Assembly: GCA_023105745.1 (NCBI GenBank)
Contig: JALGQZ010000011.1
Coordinates: 33,664,594-33,728,593 of the forward strand
From: Austropuccinia psidii
Taxonomy: Eukaryota > Basidiomycota > Pucciniomycetes > Pucciniales > Sphaerophragmiaceae
Direction: 5' to 3'
DNA: 64,000 nt
Under the pieces are notes generated by a model that was not told the DNA's origin, did not search any database, and was given only the letters and a program-made list of their open reading frames with translations. Numbering within the stretch: position 1 is the first letter of the stretch; every line of letters starts with the position of its first letter. A program made the translations under genes and the position numbers. This document shows, piece after piece, positions 44,493 to 56,788 of this stretch.

Positions 44493-45793
44493 CTATTTAG
44501 GTCTTCTTTCATGTCTAAAACCGCTGAATACCTTATCAGAATTAGCTATATCTTTCTCAAGTAGCCATTCATCTTCTTGAGCTGGGTTTATGTCCTTACA
44601 AGGTAATCCATTTCTTTTTTTGTCCTCCTTTGTTAAAGGACTTACACAATTTTCTTTTCTTCTCCTTCTTCAAGAAGCAAAATTTCAAGTTGTGTTTTAT
44701 TTCTCAGGGGAAATAACTCCTTATCATTAGAGCTGTAAGGTTTTATTAGGCTTACACCAAAAGTTGGGTGTTTGTTCATCAATTAACCTGTAAATTATAG
44801 CTGCACAGCATTAGATCCATGTAGTGCTCTTATCATAAAGGGTGTTGGAAAGAAATGTTTCAATTTTTTAAGCCTTTAATGTTTTTGAAGCTTAGAGTTG
44901 ATGATCAGACTAAGTCTCTAGCTTTAAAATCAGGTGGCTTGTGACTTTTGTCCCATCTTTCTTGTAAATATTTGAAAGAATCTTGCATAAATGTGTTTCC
45001 ATGATGTCTTGCTTTTGCCAAGAATTATTTTGAAACTTCTTGCTGTTGGATTTATATCCACTAAGTTCTTCTTGGGAGTATCATAAGGAAGTTCTGGACT
45101 CCAACCTTTTTCTATAATTTCTGCTGTTTTTCCAGTTGAAGAATAGATTGATGTCTTATATGCCAGTTCAAGAGCTGGTATTCAGGTACATCAATAATGG
45201 GTAAAACCATCAGAGTCTTTGAGTTCTAGGCCATAAGCCCAAAATCATCTGGTAATATCTTCTAAAGTTTGCATCAGAGAATGATAACTTTCTTTCAAAC
45301 AATTTATGGAGATGTGTCCATAATGCTTAAGTAAATTTTGGATCTCAATCACTTATGATGTTTTGAAATAAGCCTGTATGACTAATGACTCTGGTCCATG
45401 TCATTATGGCTGTGTCCATAGATTTTTCATATATATTAAAAGGTAAAAAAATTGGGGTTTGGCTGTACCTGACAACTAGTACTAGACATGCACTAAAACT
45501 CATGTCTCCTCCTGGAGGTAAGGCTGTTGCCCAATCCATGTGAGCTATTTCCCATGGGGATTTGGGTTCTTTGATTTGGATCATCATCCCAAATTTCTTT
45601 CCTGTGGCTCTGTTTGTTTTTGAAATCTGTCACAGGTTTTGCAGTACTCTGAAACATTGTTTCTCCAATTTGGCCACCAAGAGTATGTTTTCACCCTCTC
45701 TAGTGTCCTATCTTCAGAGAGATGTCCAGATACAACACTATCATGGCATTCATGTACTATAGTTCTTATCAGAGTCCTATCTGAAAAGTTCAT
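44493..45793 (-). pseudogene. G3 integrase and C-terminal domain
   Basis: 45,584-45,793 is the HHCC zinc finger (HECHDSVVSGHLSEDRTLER, CKTC). 45,345-45,587 is the catalytic core (HMDWATALPPGGDM; NIISD, then a stop in place of the next residue). The rest is frameshifted. The end at TAG 44,493-44,495 reads EDEWLLEKDIANSD followed by FRHERRPK, a chromo-like C-terminus. Confidence 0.82.
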
Positions 45794-45984
45794 AACATAT
45801 GTGTGTTTAGTCCTTTGATAAATAATTGCATTAAAGAGGTGTAATCTTCCTTCATCATATGATTTTTTCCATATTTCATCTAGTTTTGAGGATAGTGATA
45901 CATCTTTTCAATCTTGACCAACAGTTGGAATAAGATATGACAATCTTTTTCCATCTTATAGCTTTATTCAACTTTATTAAAGAA

Positions 45985-46640
45985 TTATGTGCCAATTTCT
46001 GTTACACATATGCCTCCTATTTGATGTTCTTCCTGTGGTACCCCTGCTTGGTTTTCAGGTGAATTTTCTAAAGCCCATCTGGTAAGACCATCTGTGATTT
46101 TATGAATATTTCCAGATTTATGAACCATGGTCAGATTTCTTCTATATCCTTGGATAGAAATTTTCCATCCCAGCATGTGTCTATTTGGTGCTTTCATGTT
46201 TAATAAAGATTTTACAGCATTACAGTCTGTCGTCACATCAAACACTGTTCCATACAAATAATAGTGCAGTTTTTCTAAAGCCTGCACTAGGAAAAGGAAT
46301 TTAATTTGGCTTTCTCTATACCTTTTATTCTTTTGGCTTAATTTGTCTTTAAATGAAGCAAATTGGTCCTTAAATAAGTTTATCATTGGTTATTTGTGTC
46401 TGGTGTAGTGCAGAACCTAGTCCTTCTCCACAAGAATCAATGTACAGTTTTAAAGGTAGTTTCCAATCTGGAAATAGAATAAATGTGGAATTTGTGAGGG
46501 CATTTTTCAATTTCTCATATGCTTGAACCCTTTCTTCAGTCATTTCATAGACTGTTTGTTGGTCACAGGGCTTATAAAAGGATTCAGAAGTTCTTGCAAA
46601 GTCTTTGATATGCTGTCTGTAATAACAAGAAAATCCAGGA
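45985..46640 (-). pseudogene. G3 RNase H and RT connection
   Basis: [20 protein letters not shown] (near 46,400-46,460) carries the first catalytic Asp. [20 protein letters not shown] has the central Asp. The Glu normally found in the preceding ...MECL block is replaced (SQIKFL). [10 protein letters not shown] ends the domain. Confidence 0.78.
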
Positions 46641-47374
46641 AATGATTGCGTTTATTTTTTGGCTTGGGGAATTAGTTTCAGTAGTACTTCTGCTACTTTA
46701 TTTTTGTCTATTCCCAAGCTTAGTCCAGATACAATGTGTCATGGTACTTTTAGTTCACTATATGCAAAATGAATTCTTTTCAAGGAAATTTTCAAATTTA
46801 CTTGAGATATCTTTTGCAATACTCTTTCTAGTCTTTTTAAGTGATCCTCCCAGGTTCCTGAGAAGACTATTATATCATAAATGCAAATAATTAAACATGC
46901 TTCTGACAATTATTCATAAAATATGGTATTCATCATTCTTTGATAGTGGCAAGGTGCATTTTGAATACAAAAGGGAATCCTTAAATATTTGTATATTCCA
47001 CAGTGGAATATTATCCTCAGTAGCTTCTTGGAATCTTCTGTTAAGACATTTTGGTGAAAACCCTCTAGAGAATTCATGGGTGTAATGAGCTTAGCCTGTG
47101 AAAATTGTGTTAATTTCTCATGGATTCTGGGTATTGGATATCTTTCAGGTATAGTATAGGTATTTATAGCTCTAAAGTCCCCTAAAGTCCTTTATTTTGA
47201 ATTGTGCCAAGTTATAATGACAGGTGTAGTGACTTGTACCTGTTCATTATGCCCTACTCTCCTTAATACCCCAAGGTCCATTAATCCCTTAATGCATACC
47301 TCTAACGCTGCTCTAGCTCTTGGGATAGCTGGGTAAGCTGGTCTTCTTAACAGGGGTGGATAAAGATTTTCCAC
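46641..47374 (-). pseudogene. G3 reverse transcriptase
   Basis: 47,192-47,374 encodes YPPLLRRPAYPAIPRARAAL and GVLRRVGHNEQVQVTTPVII, the RT N-terminal block. Further left the motif C region reads ICIYDIIVFSGTWEDHL (about 46,845-46,890), so the usual Y-I-D-D has become C-I-Y-D and the first catalytic Asp is lost. Several frame changes are present. Confidence 0.78.
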
Positions 47375-47528
47375 ATTAAGAATAAGATCTACCTCATTTC
47401 CAATGATAGCACCTAGTGGCTCTCGTCAGTTTCAAAGGAGCTTTGGTATTTAAATAAGATATCAATAAAACTTTGATTCATTTTTTCTGTTAATTCTTTA
47501 TTGAATTCTGCCTTTATAGGTTGTTCAC

Positions 47529-47999
47529 TCATGAATTAATGTCTTTTTGGGCTTGTATATTCATCTTGTATAACAGTAATTTGTTTTTTATTGTTTGAAA
47601 GCCAAATTTCTGTCCTTTATTATCTCCTATGGTAAAATATCTGTCTTTCTGGTTAGAGGTATCTATACCATAAATTGACATGTAATCATTTCCTGGTAGG
47701 AAATGGTTACTAGTACAGTTGTCCATTACTAAAAAATCTACTTTCACTCTTATACCTTGAGAAAGGTGAGTAAAAATTGGGTTCAATTCAGTTATTCCAG
47801 GGGGCTTCATGCTTTCACTTTCATTACTAAATTTAACCCCCTGTATTGGTATGAGTTTTGCTCCCCAATCTGGTATAATTGTTTTCAAATAACTCTTACC
47901 AACACAGGTGCAGTATCCTCCTGTGTCCAGGTTTACTTTTTCCTCTTGGCTTTTAACCATGACAATTGTTTTACTTGAATTTCCAGCTGTATATCCCAT
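47529..47999 (-). pseudogene. G3 aspartic protease
   Basis: 156 codons are open. VNLDTGGYCTCVGKSYLK has the D-T-G active site. LVMDNCTSNHFLPGNDYMSI is the flap-to-C-terminal block, with P replacing the first hydrophobic residue of the usual I-L-G-x-D. The start MGYTAGN is internal to the polyprotein. Confidence 0.82.
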
Positions 48000-48199
48000 T
48001 CCTTTTGCAGGGTTGGTTCTATTCAGTTTGGCATTTTGTATGCTTGTGAGGCTTGTATCATATGTTCAAAATTTTGGTAAGATTCAATTTACATCTAGTA
48101 ATTCATATATTAAATCAATATTATTAACTTTTTCATTAATTATATTAACTTAATCACTTTCAGAATTTTCCCAGTCTTCAGTGTTTTTTTCAGAATCAG

Positions 48200-49990
48200 A
48201 TTAATCATCTTTATCATTGTGGTCTTCTGTTTCCACAATTTTATTGATTTTTGGCTTTCCTATGCAATCATTTTCTAAGTGTCCAATGCCAGATTGATGG
48301 AATTTTGTTTGCTCATTAGTCATGTGTGCATTGGGTTTGAAAGGTTCTCTTTGTTTATTTTTCTTAATGGATGGTTTATTTGGATTTTAATATTCAATTT
48401 TTTCCATGTTTATCCAATTTTTGTTCTTGTCACTATTTCTTATAGGGAATTAATTTACTCCTATTTGGAACATTGCTCTATGCACCTGCTTCTCAGGGCA
48501 TGTTCCAGTTCTCCACAAAATTTTTTGGGTATCTTCATATGCATGATTTTCTGTTACATTTCTGGATACAGTGAATTTAATCTTTCAACTTGGTTTAAGA
48601 ACCAAATCAAAGGTTTCTTCTTATCTCGGTAAAAGAAGGAAATTTCAAATGCATTTTCTATTTTGTACTTCCAGGAATCCTTTTTTCACTTGGTGATTAC
48701 TTCATTTTTCCAGAACAACCAGGAATTTGCCATGTTTTTGCCTTATGGCATAATACAATCTTTTTTCTGATTTTTCAAATAATGAATGTAATCTTGCAGT
48801 GATTGATTTATCTGGTATGTCATAATCCTCTTCTAAAATTCAATTTTTTTAATAAATTTCATATGGTCATATTCACCTTCACCTGTGAATGTTAGGCATT
48901 CTTTCAGTTGAGGTGCTTTGTTCATTAAGACTGGATTGTTGTCTTGATTACTTATTTATGCTATGAAGGGGTTTGGTATTTCCTCTTTTGGCTTAACAGG
49001 ACTTCTCATGTGAGAAAATGGGGTTGATAGCTTTGGCATATTGAAGTTAGCCTCATTTTTTTATCAATTGTCTCAGTAATAAGTCTCATTCCACTTTGAA
49101 TTTCATCTTCAAGATTCATTCTTGCTTCATCACTTTTTACACATGGTCTAAGAGTCATTTTTGGTGTGATGAAGTCTTTTCTTCAAATATTTCACCATAT
49201 AAACTTAATTTATTCAGTTTTTATGTCAGATTGTCAATACTCATATTGTAATTGATTTTCTAAGGTTCTTCTTTGATATCTTTCATTTACTTATACAACT
49301 CTGGTTGTCCTTGTATTAATTTATGAGCATTGTCAATTAATAATTTTGGTTTATTATTTTCCATTATAAATGTAATGCTGTCCATTTCTTTTTTATTTTG
49401 TACAACAATTTGTGTTGAAGATAATAAACCACTATTTATTTCTTTTAAAGAAAATTAACTTTTTTTTATTTCTTTTAGAGGTAATTTACTATTCTTGATT
49501 TCTGATAAATCATTTACTAAATCAGGAAACAAAGTTATTTCTTTGAGAAATGTGGTTTTCTCATTCTTTGCTCCTCTTTGTCCTTGAATTCCATCAAGGT
49601 TCTTTCCATGTTGAAGAAATTGTCCATGGCATCTTTTTGTATTTTTGGGATCCTGTAACTTGGGGAATATGGTTTCCTCCATTTTTTTTCTTGTTATTCT
49701 TCCCTTCTTTGGGAGGTTGGATGACTTGAGGCTTTCTGGTAGAAGATATTGGGGCTTCTTCCTTGCTTTCCTACCTCTTTTTGGCATGGTACTCCTTTAT
49801 CTTTTTTATTTGAGGTTGGAATGATAGTTGATTCCATCCATTGGAGTATCTCACTATTTCCTCCTCTTTGAGAAACTTTTTCAGGATATTCCAGGAGTTT
49901 ATCACTCCTTGGTGGTATTGTGCAAACATTTCCCAATCTTTGTCCTTGTAAATAATGTAGTACTTCTTGTACTGGCTCATTTATATGTCT
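48200..49990 (-). pseudogene. G3 gag
   Basis: Frames at 49,694-49,936 (EYPEKVSQRGGNSEILQWME) and 49,455-49,787 (PKRCHGQF-like block CHGQFLQHGKNLDGIQGQRG) give the N-terminal half. The capsid core lies near 48,640-49,050 in broken frames. The knuckle near 48,270-48,310 is reduced to FHQSGIGHLENDC, lacking the first two Cys. It is of the same type as G4 gag (CGQCVQHGQNSKVIHSQGAG). Confidence 0.7.
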
Positions 49991-50899
49991 ATCTGAGCCC
50001 TCTGAATGTCATTTAAATATGTTGGAGTTACTCAAACTTAGTTACATCTCTGGCTCAGATATTATGGGAATTTCTGTGAGTTTCCTTTTTAATATAGCAC
50101 TTCCTTGGGTGGATTCTGTTTGACTAGGTATTTTTCTCTTTCTTCTCTCTTTTGTGGGATCATTTCTACTTGTGAGTCCAGCTCCATCTGATTGGATGGA
50201 GTCTTGGGATCTTCTTCTAGTAGTGATAATTAAGAAAAGAGGAATAAAAAGATTTTAGAACACTTCAAAATCTTTTATTGGAATTTAAGAGAGGTGCTCA
50301 CCTTCAGAGTACTGAAAAGTGGGTCCTGGAAAGACTAATTTCTTGGCCTTACTTTTTTTATCAACAACAGGTGTTGGAGAACTTTGACAAGTTTCTTCCA
50401 CCAATTTCTCAACAGTTGTTGGATTGTCCTCTGTTGGGTTGTCTTCAAAAGCTAAAAAAGTCAAATAAATATAATTTTCTTTATGAGAATTGGTCTTTTT
50501 GATTAGAGATGGAAATTTCCAAGTAAAAGTTTCTTTTATAACCTTTTAAATAAATGAAATGAATACAAATGATTTTTCATTGTATTTTTTATCTTTTATT
50601 TTATTTCCAAAGAGTAAAATAATTATTAAGATGATTCTTTCCAAAATTAAGTTATACTTTAACTTTATTTTTAATTTATAAATATCTTTTTTAATCACTA
50701 GGGTCACTCAAAGAAAGTTCTGGCAATTCTAAGGATGTGAAAAACCATGTGTGAGACAGTTCAATTGCTTTCCAAATGCTTCAATAGCTTATAAAATCAA
50801 TGAATAAAACATTATTATATAATTTTATGATTATAATTTTTTTTTTATTTGATAAACCCAATTTGAATATTTTTCAAGGACTTTTAAGTAAATATTACA
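49991..50899 (-). other. G3 leader
   Basis: Leader between gag and primer site on the minus strand. A 74-codon plus frame at 50,278-50,502 is not recognised as a protein. Confidence 0.45.
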
Positions 50900-50913
50900 G
50901 CCAGACCCCCAAA
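50900..50913 (-). other. G3 primer-binding site
   Basis: The minus strand reads TTTGGGGGTCTGGC directly after the LTR end, the same block as in G1 and G4 with one transition. Confidence 0.55.
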
Positions 50914-52465
50914 TGGAGCGTTTGAATATGAAACAATAAGTAAATATTACTAATATTTTACTTATTGTACTATGAATTTCCTTATTAAAGTAATTAATAA
51001 GATAAATAAAAATTAGAATAATAAAGATTTATTATAATTATGGCTTAAAAATACTTATATTTTTAAATAAATATAATAATATAATAAAAATAAATATATA
51101 TCAATGTTTGAGAATTGATGTATTTATGGCAATTTATTATTGTTACAAACAAATAATAAATTACTAAGAAGCTGCTATTTACTGATAAATGACAATTGAT
51201 AACAATAATATTATTAATACTAAAGATATATATTGATATAAATACTATTTATATTAATAAATAATTATTAAGAATAATAATAAAGAGAAATATAAGCCAC
51301 TTTTAACACTTAATCTGATAATTTTGAATTAATTTACACCAAAAAATGTAAATAAAACTTATTCAAGTTGTATTTCTAATTTAAAAATGAAGAAATTACA
51401 AATTATCCTGATTTTATGTGGAATTAGATTTAGAGAGAAATTGAACAAAAAAAAATTAATCATAGTTTGATCATGTAATGCTCAATGATTAATATCAATA
51501 TGAAGTTCAATCCTTGATAATATAATACAATTATATAAAAATTATAAAGCTATTACCATTGGATTTGATATTTTTGGTGTTTTTGTTGCGTCTGAGGGGG
51601 AAAAAGAGGTAAAAAGCACTCTCTATATAGTTTAATCCTCCCTCCTGAAGTCCAGAAGGCTTATATTAGACATGCACTGATGGTATCCACTGTAATTGAC
51701 CATCACTTTAAGGTTTAGTGATGATTACATCATAATCAAACCATCTTATCTCATTATTACACCATTATTTAGAGTTATCACTGTAACTCTAAGATTGCTG
51801 ATATCATAGGCTTTTCAGAAGACTGAAATTTGTGTATCTTCTTAGTTTTAATAATAATAAACTATTATTCGCCATTTTTAACACTAATGTGACTGTTTAA
51901 CTTAAATTAAGATTACAGTGAGTGATCATAAATGATCAAATTTAGGCTTAAACTTTGATTCTTAATAAAATTTGAGTTATACAGGGTCCAGCCATACAGA
52001 GAGTGTATTCTGATAGCTTTGCATGTCAGTATTCAACTTCCAAGATAATGTAATTACATCATGAAAACTCTATTTTGGATGGTTTTTCTTGGAACTCATT
52101 TTTTTTGTCAAAATTTACTATTTTAAACTTCAAACCATGATTTCAAGGGGATGTAACTTGAATATAATGATGAAAATTACGTCATTATTCACATATGAAC
52201 CAGTAAAATCTGAATATCAGCCTTTTTGAAGTTTTGACCACTTTCACAAAGAAGTGGTCAACAGCTATGACAATCTTTTCAATAAACCCTTACAAGTTAT
52301 AACCTGGTTCACAGCTTTTCAAATAAAATTCATATATGTATTCCTACAGTAGTTATGTGGTAAATTCATTTTTGGCTCAACCTGCTATCATGCATATTTC
52401 AAGAGGTATGAGCTAAAAGCCATGAATATCTGCACTGATCATAAAAGTGCATATATTAAGGTTAT
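50914..52465 (-). repeat. G3 5' LTR (R2c), truncated
   Basis: The plus strand starts TGGAGCGTTTGAATATGAAAC. It is alignable with R2b for about 1.55 kb, up to GTGCATATATTAAGGTTATTTCC. The last 350-400 bp of R2b are missing, so the element's true 5' end is deleted. Confidence 0.75.
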
Positions 52466-53145
52466 TTCCTTCACTTCAACAAATGTTTACAAACCAAATG
52501 TATGTAATAATATTTGACACTTTTTTGTGCTTCTTGGTGGTATTTTTGCTGTGATTTTTGGAAGTAGCATGTCATCTCATCAACTCATACAAATTATATT
52601 ATAAGGAGTTGATTTGCAATTTGTATAATAATAATAATAATAAAAATGTCACATGTTGATTACCTTCATGTGGGGGTGGAAGGAATTCCCTATATTCAAT
52701 CAGAGACTATATCAGACCTGGGCGTAAATCTTCAATGGGTATGTAATCAACTAGAATGAGCTTATATATTTGATTCATAGGAGTATCAATTCGTTAGAGA
52801 TTTCTCACATTGACACCACGGATTTGATTTATCTTCTGTTTGCTAATAAAACACATATAGCTCCATTTCCTATCTATGATCTTGAATATGTTTATCTTAC
52901 TACCTGAGACTTGATTGTCAACGAAGACCCACTTATCACTGGGACATATGCCACCATGACACCCTGCTTTCAAGCCTTATATATGCCAGCTAGATGCCCA
53001 AGAGCCCTCCTGTTTTATTTCAAGTGGAATTGGAATTTGGACACACGTGACAAAAAACGCATGATGGCTCAATTCAGCCGTTATAGCTCCTCACAGGTTT
53101 ATTTCTTTATACAGATAGTAGGTGCAAGGTTGCATTAAAAATGAT
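52466..53145. other. Intergenic, host-like
   Basis: No gene recognised. An (ATA)n run lies at about 52,624-52,642. Composition becomes less AT-rich towards the F-box gene. Confidence 0.5.
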
Positions 53146-54453
53146 TCATAAAAGTAGGTGAGTGATATCGTCATATACATTCTCATATTCTATTATCTGA
53201 AGCTCAATTTCCGACTGCTGGCATGCCGATGACAAAACAATCACATACTGGTCATCTATGATTTCTTTCCCTATTTGTAATTTTTGAAGCCTACTCAAAG
53301 CGCGATTCTCTTTCAGATGTTCCAAGAAACTTGGCATTGGGAATGCGGGATAGCTTTGAATGGAAAGCTCTTTCAATACACAACCAGAAGTGTTGAGGTT
53401 TTCGAAAAGTTTCATGCTGAAGGTCCTTCCACATATCCTCAGCACTTCTAATTTGCGGAGTTTCTTGATCATATCATCAAGGATATAGCCCAAGGGGGCA
53501 TTTTCCGGGTCCAATTCGGCGTTTAAATTTCCTGCGAGAAGGAGGTCATAATCCCCAGGCTTGGCCACCCTGTCTGCGAAACGAAGAGTACGGAGCTCTA
53601 GGCATGGCGCAAATGAGGCTTGGAGATCATTCGCCCCAATTCCACGATAAAAACGATGAGATTGGACACCCCACCAGGCCACACCGTCAAGGACAATAGT
53701 TAATTCCTGAAGTGATTTATGAGAATTTGAGACTAAAAACCCCAAAGTATCTTGGTTGCAACCCCTTAATTGTCGAATGTGGAGAGACTGTAAGCTGCAT
53801 GTTGCCGATGGCTCCGCGCCAGTGGTCGGGGACTCTCCCAAAAGGTGGAAAATCGTTAGATGAATCAATTTGGGTGACTCAGCGACAAGAGTTCTGATGT
53901 CTTCATGATCTACCCAATGCTGAGTGCCTGTGAGCCTCATGGTAAAGCGAGTCAACTTGGGAAATATTGTCATTAAATATTGAACACCATGATTCGTATC
54001 TGGGTGTAGAAGATCCATGTCAAATGTCAGTGAATCCCAAGTCTCACTCCTTCTGCTAATGAATCTCCATGTTCTAGACGATATTATATCTTCTCCAAAT
54101 ATCATAAGTGAGTTGTGGTTGTAAAATGTGTTGGCGGAATATGCCACCGGCCTGGAGAAGGAAGACATGCTTGGCTCAAAAGATTCCCAGGATGGAGGAA
54201 TTTCAAAAGCTTTTAATCTGCGGGCCATGAAATGTCGCAGGGGCTTATTAATTTGGAACAAGGGTGGAACAGATCGGCTCCATGCAAGCTTCTGCTCCTC
54301 GCGGCGTTCAAACCATGCCGCGCTCAGGGTGATGCCTGGAAGACACCAATAATACGGGGAGCTTGGCTCATCTAATGTGATTACTGCGTCATGCTCAATA
54401 TCCTCCAATATCTGAAGAATGATCTCGCTTGGCAAACGCTGCGTCCCCTCCAT
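53146..54453 (-). CDS. F-box/LRR-like protein, host gene
   Basis: 435 codons, intact and intronless. The ATG at 54,451-54,453 lies in a good context (ACAAGATGG) and is the first in frame; the stop TGA is at 53,146-53,148. The N-terminus MEGTQRLPSEIILQILEDIE fits the first helix of an F-box, which binds Skp1 in SCF ubiquitin ligases. The rest has irregular Leu-rich segments, such as LTRFTMRLTGT, LIHLTIFHLL, LRTLRFAD and LEVLRICGRTF, as in fungal F-box proteins with degenerate leucine-rich repeats. There is no signal peptide or membrane segment. Codon use and GC content are higher than in the transposons around it. This is the only convincing host gene in the window. The F-box is short and diverged, so the family call is inference. 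Confidence 0.8.
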   Translation of the reverse strand: MEGTQRLPSEIILQILEDIEHDAVITLDEPSSPYYWCLPGITLSAAWFERREEQKLAWSRSVPPLFQINKPLRHFMARRLKAFEIPPSWESFEPSMSSFSRPVAYSANTFYNHNSLMIFGEDIISSRTWRFISRRSETWDSLTFDMDLLHPDTNHGVQYLMTIFPKLTRFTMRLTGTQHWVDHEDIRTLVAESPKLIHLTIFHLLGESPTTGAEPSATCSLQSLHIRQLRGCNQDTLGFLVSNSHKSLQELTIVLDGVAWWGVQSHRFYRGIGANDLQASFAPCLELRTLRFADRVAKPGDYDLLLAGNLNAELDPENAPLGYILDDMIKKLRKLEVLRICGRTFSMKLFENLNTSGCVLKELSIQSYPAFPMPSFLEHLKENRALSRLQKLQIGKEIIDDQYVIVLSSACQQSEIELQIIEYENVYDDITHLLL

Positions 54454-55331
54454 CTTGTCTTGTCTTGGGTTAGGTAAAACTGGAGAGAATCAGAAACACC
54501 CAATTGCAAGTAAGTATCTATATTGATTTCAGTTTCTTTGGAAAGACATACGAGGGCTCACGTTCAAATTATCAAGTATTTTTTCTAGTTTTTCTGAGGA
54601 GAGTTTTTAAAAGATGCTAGCTTTTCTTCAGACTGTTACTTGGTTTGGGCGTTGCGAGGACGTTGTCAACAAGTCGAGCTATAGCTGTGTGTGCAGTTTG
54701 TGGCGTGGTGAACCATTGTTCAGAGAACTTATTGCCGCCTTATAAATACCAAAGCATGTCCATTTCTCCTGAAGCATCTTCCTTCATTCGAAAAACAAAC
54801 AATTAATAAAAACAAAAAAATCTCGACGGAAATGCATATCCATTCTGCTAAATAGCACGTAGCTTGCGATTATTTTGATGCACTCACAACGTCCTAAAGC
54901 GCACCTATTTCTGTGACTTTTTACAGCATTTCAAAAAAAAGCCCAATATTTCAACTAAAAGAATTTTTATTTGGAAGGCTTGAGCTTAACCGAACTTTTT
55001 GAGTCTCTGGGAATAACCGTAGCAAGTGCTTTGAAACAGAAAGCATCGGACTTGATTATATTATTTTATTTTGCCTCTTACCAGCGAGCAAGCCGCCCTT
55101 CCGTAAATAGGAACAAAAAAAAGCAGTATTCTCAAATATGGCCTGTTGCATGAAGACTTAAAACGTGTCTACTTGAATTAGTTGCGAGACAAAATAATGA
55201 GAAATGTGGCATCACTGAGCGTATAACAAATTGTTTCAGCAGTAAAGCTCAATTTTCTAACTTACTTGATTTCAAACTAGCTACCATACTATTAATCCTC
55301 TCTATCGTCAATTGATTTTTTAACTTATTAA
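54454..55331. other. Upstream region of the F-box gene
   Basis: Probable promoter side of the minus-strand gene. A plus-direction TATAAATA at about 54,742 has no convincing plus-strand gene behind it: the 60-codon frame at 54,971 starts with TTG and resembles nothing I know. Confidence 0.4.
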
Positions 55332-55621
55332 CTAGAGTTCAGGATCGGCTTTCCCGACTGGACAATAAGATGTTACTGACAGTTATATAGTATTGCGGTT
55401 AAAGAGACAAACAGTTGAGCTAATGTGCAATTGATTTTACAACAACATTTGTGACAGCTTCTGTCTTCCCATGCACACAAAGAAAAACATTCTCTTTGTA
55501 TCGACATCGTGAGAGAGCGACATACAATTGCCCATGAGAAAAGACATCCGTATTCAAGTATCTCAATACCCCAACATGGTCAAATGACTGACCTTGTGCT
55601 TTATTGATTGTAATTGCATAT
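55332..55621 (-). mobile_element. Helitron 3' part with Pif1-type helicase C-terminus
   Basis: From 55,621 to the stop at 55,420-55,422 the minus strand encodes ITINKAQGQSF, then FSHGQLYVALSRCR. These are the last helicase motifs of Pif1/Helitron enzymes, which unwind DNA during rolling-circle transposition. About 85 bp further lies a short hairpin (TCGG/CCGA) nine to ten bases before CTAG (55,332-55,335) followed by T, as at Helitron 3' ends. The right side is cut by Copia E3, and the frame resumes at 60,713. Confidence 0.7.
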
Positions 55622-56172
55622 TGTAAAATTCTCAGAAAGTAAAGGTGGAATTAACATTACGCATACATATTTTATCTTACAACTTTATTAGTGGCATACC
55701 TAAAGATGGAATGCTAAGATATTTATGCGTATAATTTCATGTTACAATGACAAGAAGGATTTCACAAATTTCAGAGTTAGGAAGCAAGACATCATAAGCA
55801 GAGCTAAGTGAGTGAGATCTATATAATTTTTTGATTACAGAGTGAAGGAGTCTTTTTGTTATTCTTCCTCTTTTTTCTTTGTCAGTTTGATAAATTGACG
55901 GACTCTATGCGTCAATTTCTTATCTTAATTTCACTCTGATTTGATTCACACCAGGATCATCAGGTGTGTTCATTGTGCCAAGTATGCAACAGAAGTTAAT
56001 CTCAATGTTGCTCATTACAGCAATATTGGTTATTCTTTTTCATTGTCCGTATTGTTTTTCTGTTCGGAATGACAGAGCAAATAATACGATATTTATCATT
56101 AGTTTTTAGGTTGTGTATTTTTCACTGGGAGTGAGTGATTATCAAACCTGTATTTCCGGCAGATATTCTACA
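55622..56172 (-). repeat. E3 3' LTR
   Basis: 551 bp. On the minus strand it starts TGTAGAATATCTGCC after the polypurine tract and ends TTTTACA. Confidence 0.9.
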
Positions 56173-56181
56173 TCCCCCCTC

Positions 56182-56788
56182 ATTCCTAGTTGCAAAATAC
56201 TCAGTGCCATTTTTTATTTTTTTAATGTTGTTTTATCAACCGATTTTGTTAAGAAATCTTCCAAAATGTTTTCAGTAGATACATACTGTAATTGTATGAC
56301 CTTTGATTGGATTGCTTCTTTTATAAAGTGTAGTTAACTGTCTACATGTTTCATTCTTTTTTATTCATGTTGCAATCTCCGTTTGTCATTTTTATGCATG
56401 CTTGATTGTCTTCTTTTATTTTTATTGCTTGTTTGAATTTCATTATGTGTGTTTCTTCACACCATTGTTTAAACCATAGTAGCCCTGACGTAAAGTCACA
56501 TAGAGCTTTGTATTCTGCTTCTTAAGTTTCTATCGACACGAGTAGTTTCTTTCTGGTTTTCCAGAGAATTGGGCAGTTGTGTATGCACATAAGAAATCCT
56601 GTTTGTCTACAGTGTCCCCAGTAAGCATAACTAAATGTGTTTACTCCATGTTCACCCTTTTTTGAATAGAAGAGTCCTACATCTTGGGACCCTTGAAGGT
56701 ATTTAAGTACATGCTGGAAAGCCTTCCAGTGATTGATTCCTGGATTTTCTAGGTATTGAGAAAGGATTTTGATGGCAAATGAAAGATC
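56182..56788 (-). pseudogene. E3 RNase H
   Basis: Frames on the minus strand give ILSQYLENPGINHWKAFQHV, then SYAYWGHC (usually ADADWG, so the first catalytic Asp is lost), EAEYKALCDF and KEDNQACIKM. The domain ends near EDFLTKSVDKTTLKK, as in E2. Stops replace several codons. Confidence 0.78.

Larger units (their letters stand above)
42397..52465 (-). mobile_element. Gypsy retrotransposon G3, near full length
   Basis: Minus-strand element with LTRs R2b (42,397-44,369) and R2c (50,914 to about 52,465, truncated at its 5' end) and an internal region of about 6.5 kb. Order right to left: primer site, gag, protease, RT, RNase H, integrase, C-terminal domain. Frameshifts and stops are throughout. 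Confidence 0.85.

Noticed and set aside
52624..52642. (ATA)n run as a functional element
   Set aside because: Simple repeat typical of AT-rich intergenic DNA.
54971..55153. Plus-strand frame of 60 codons upstream of the F-box gene
   Set aside because: Begins with TTG, is short and has no known motif; a TATA-like box at 54,742 alone is not enough.
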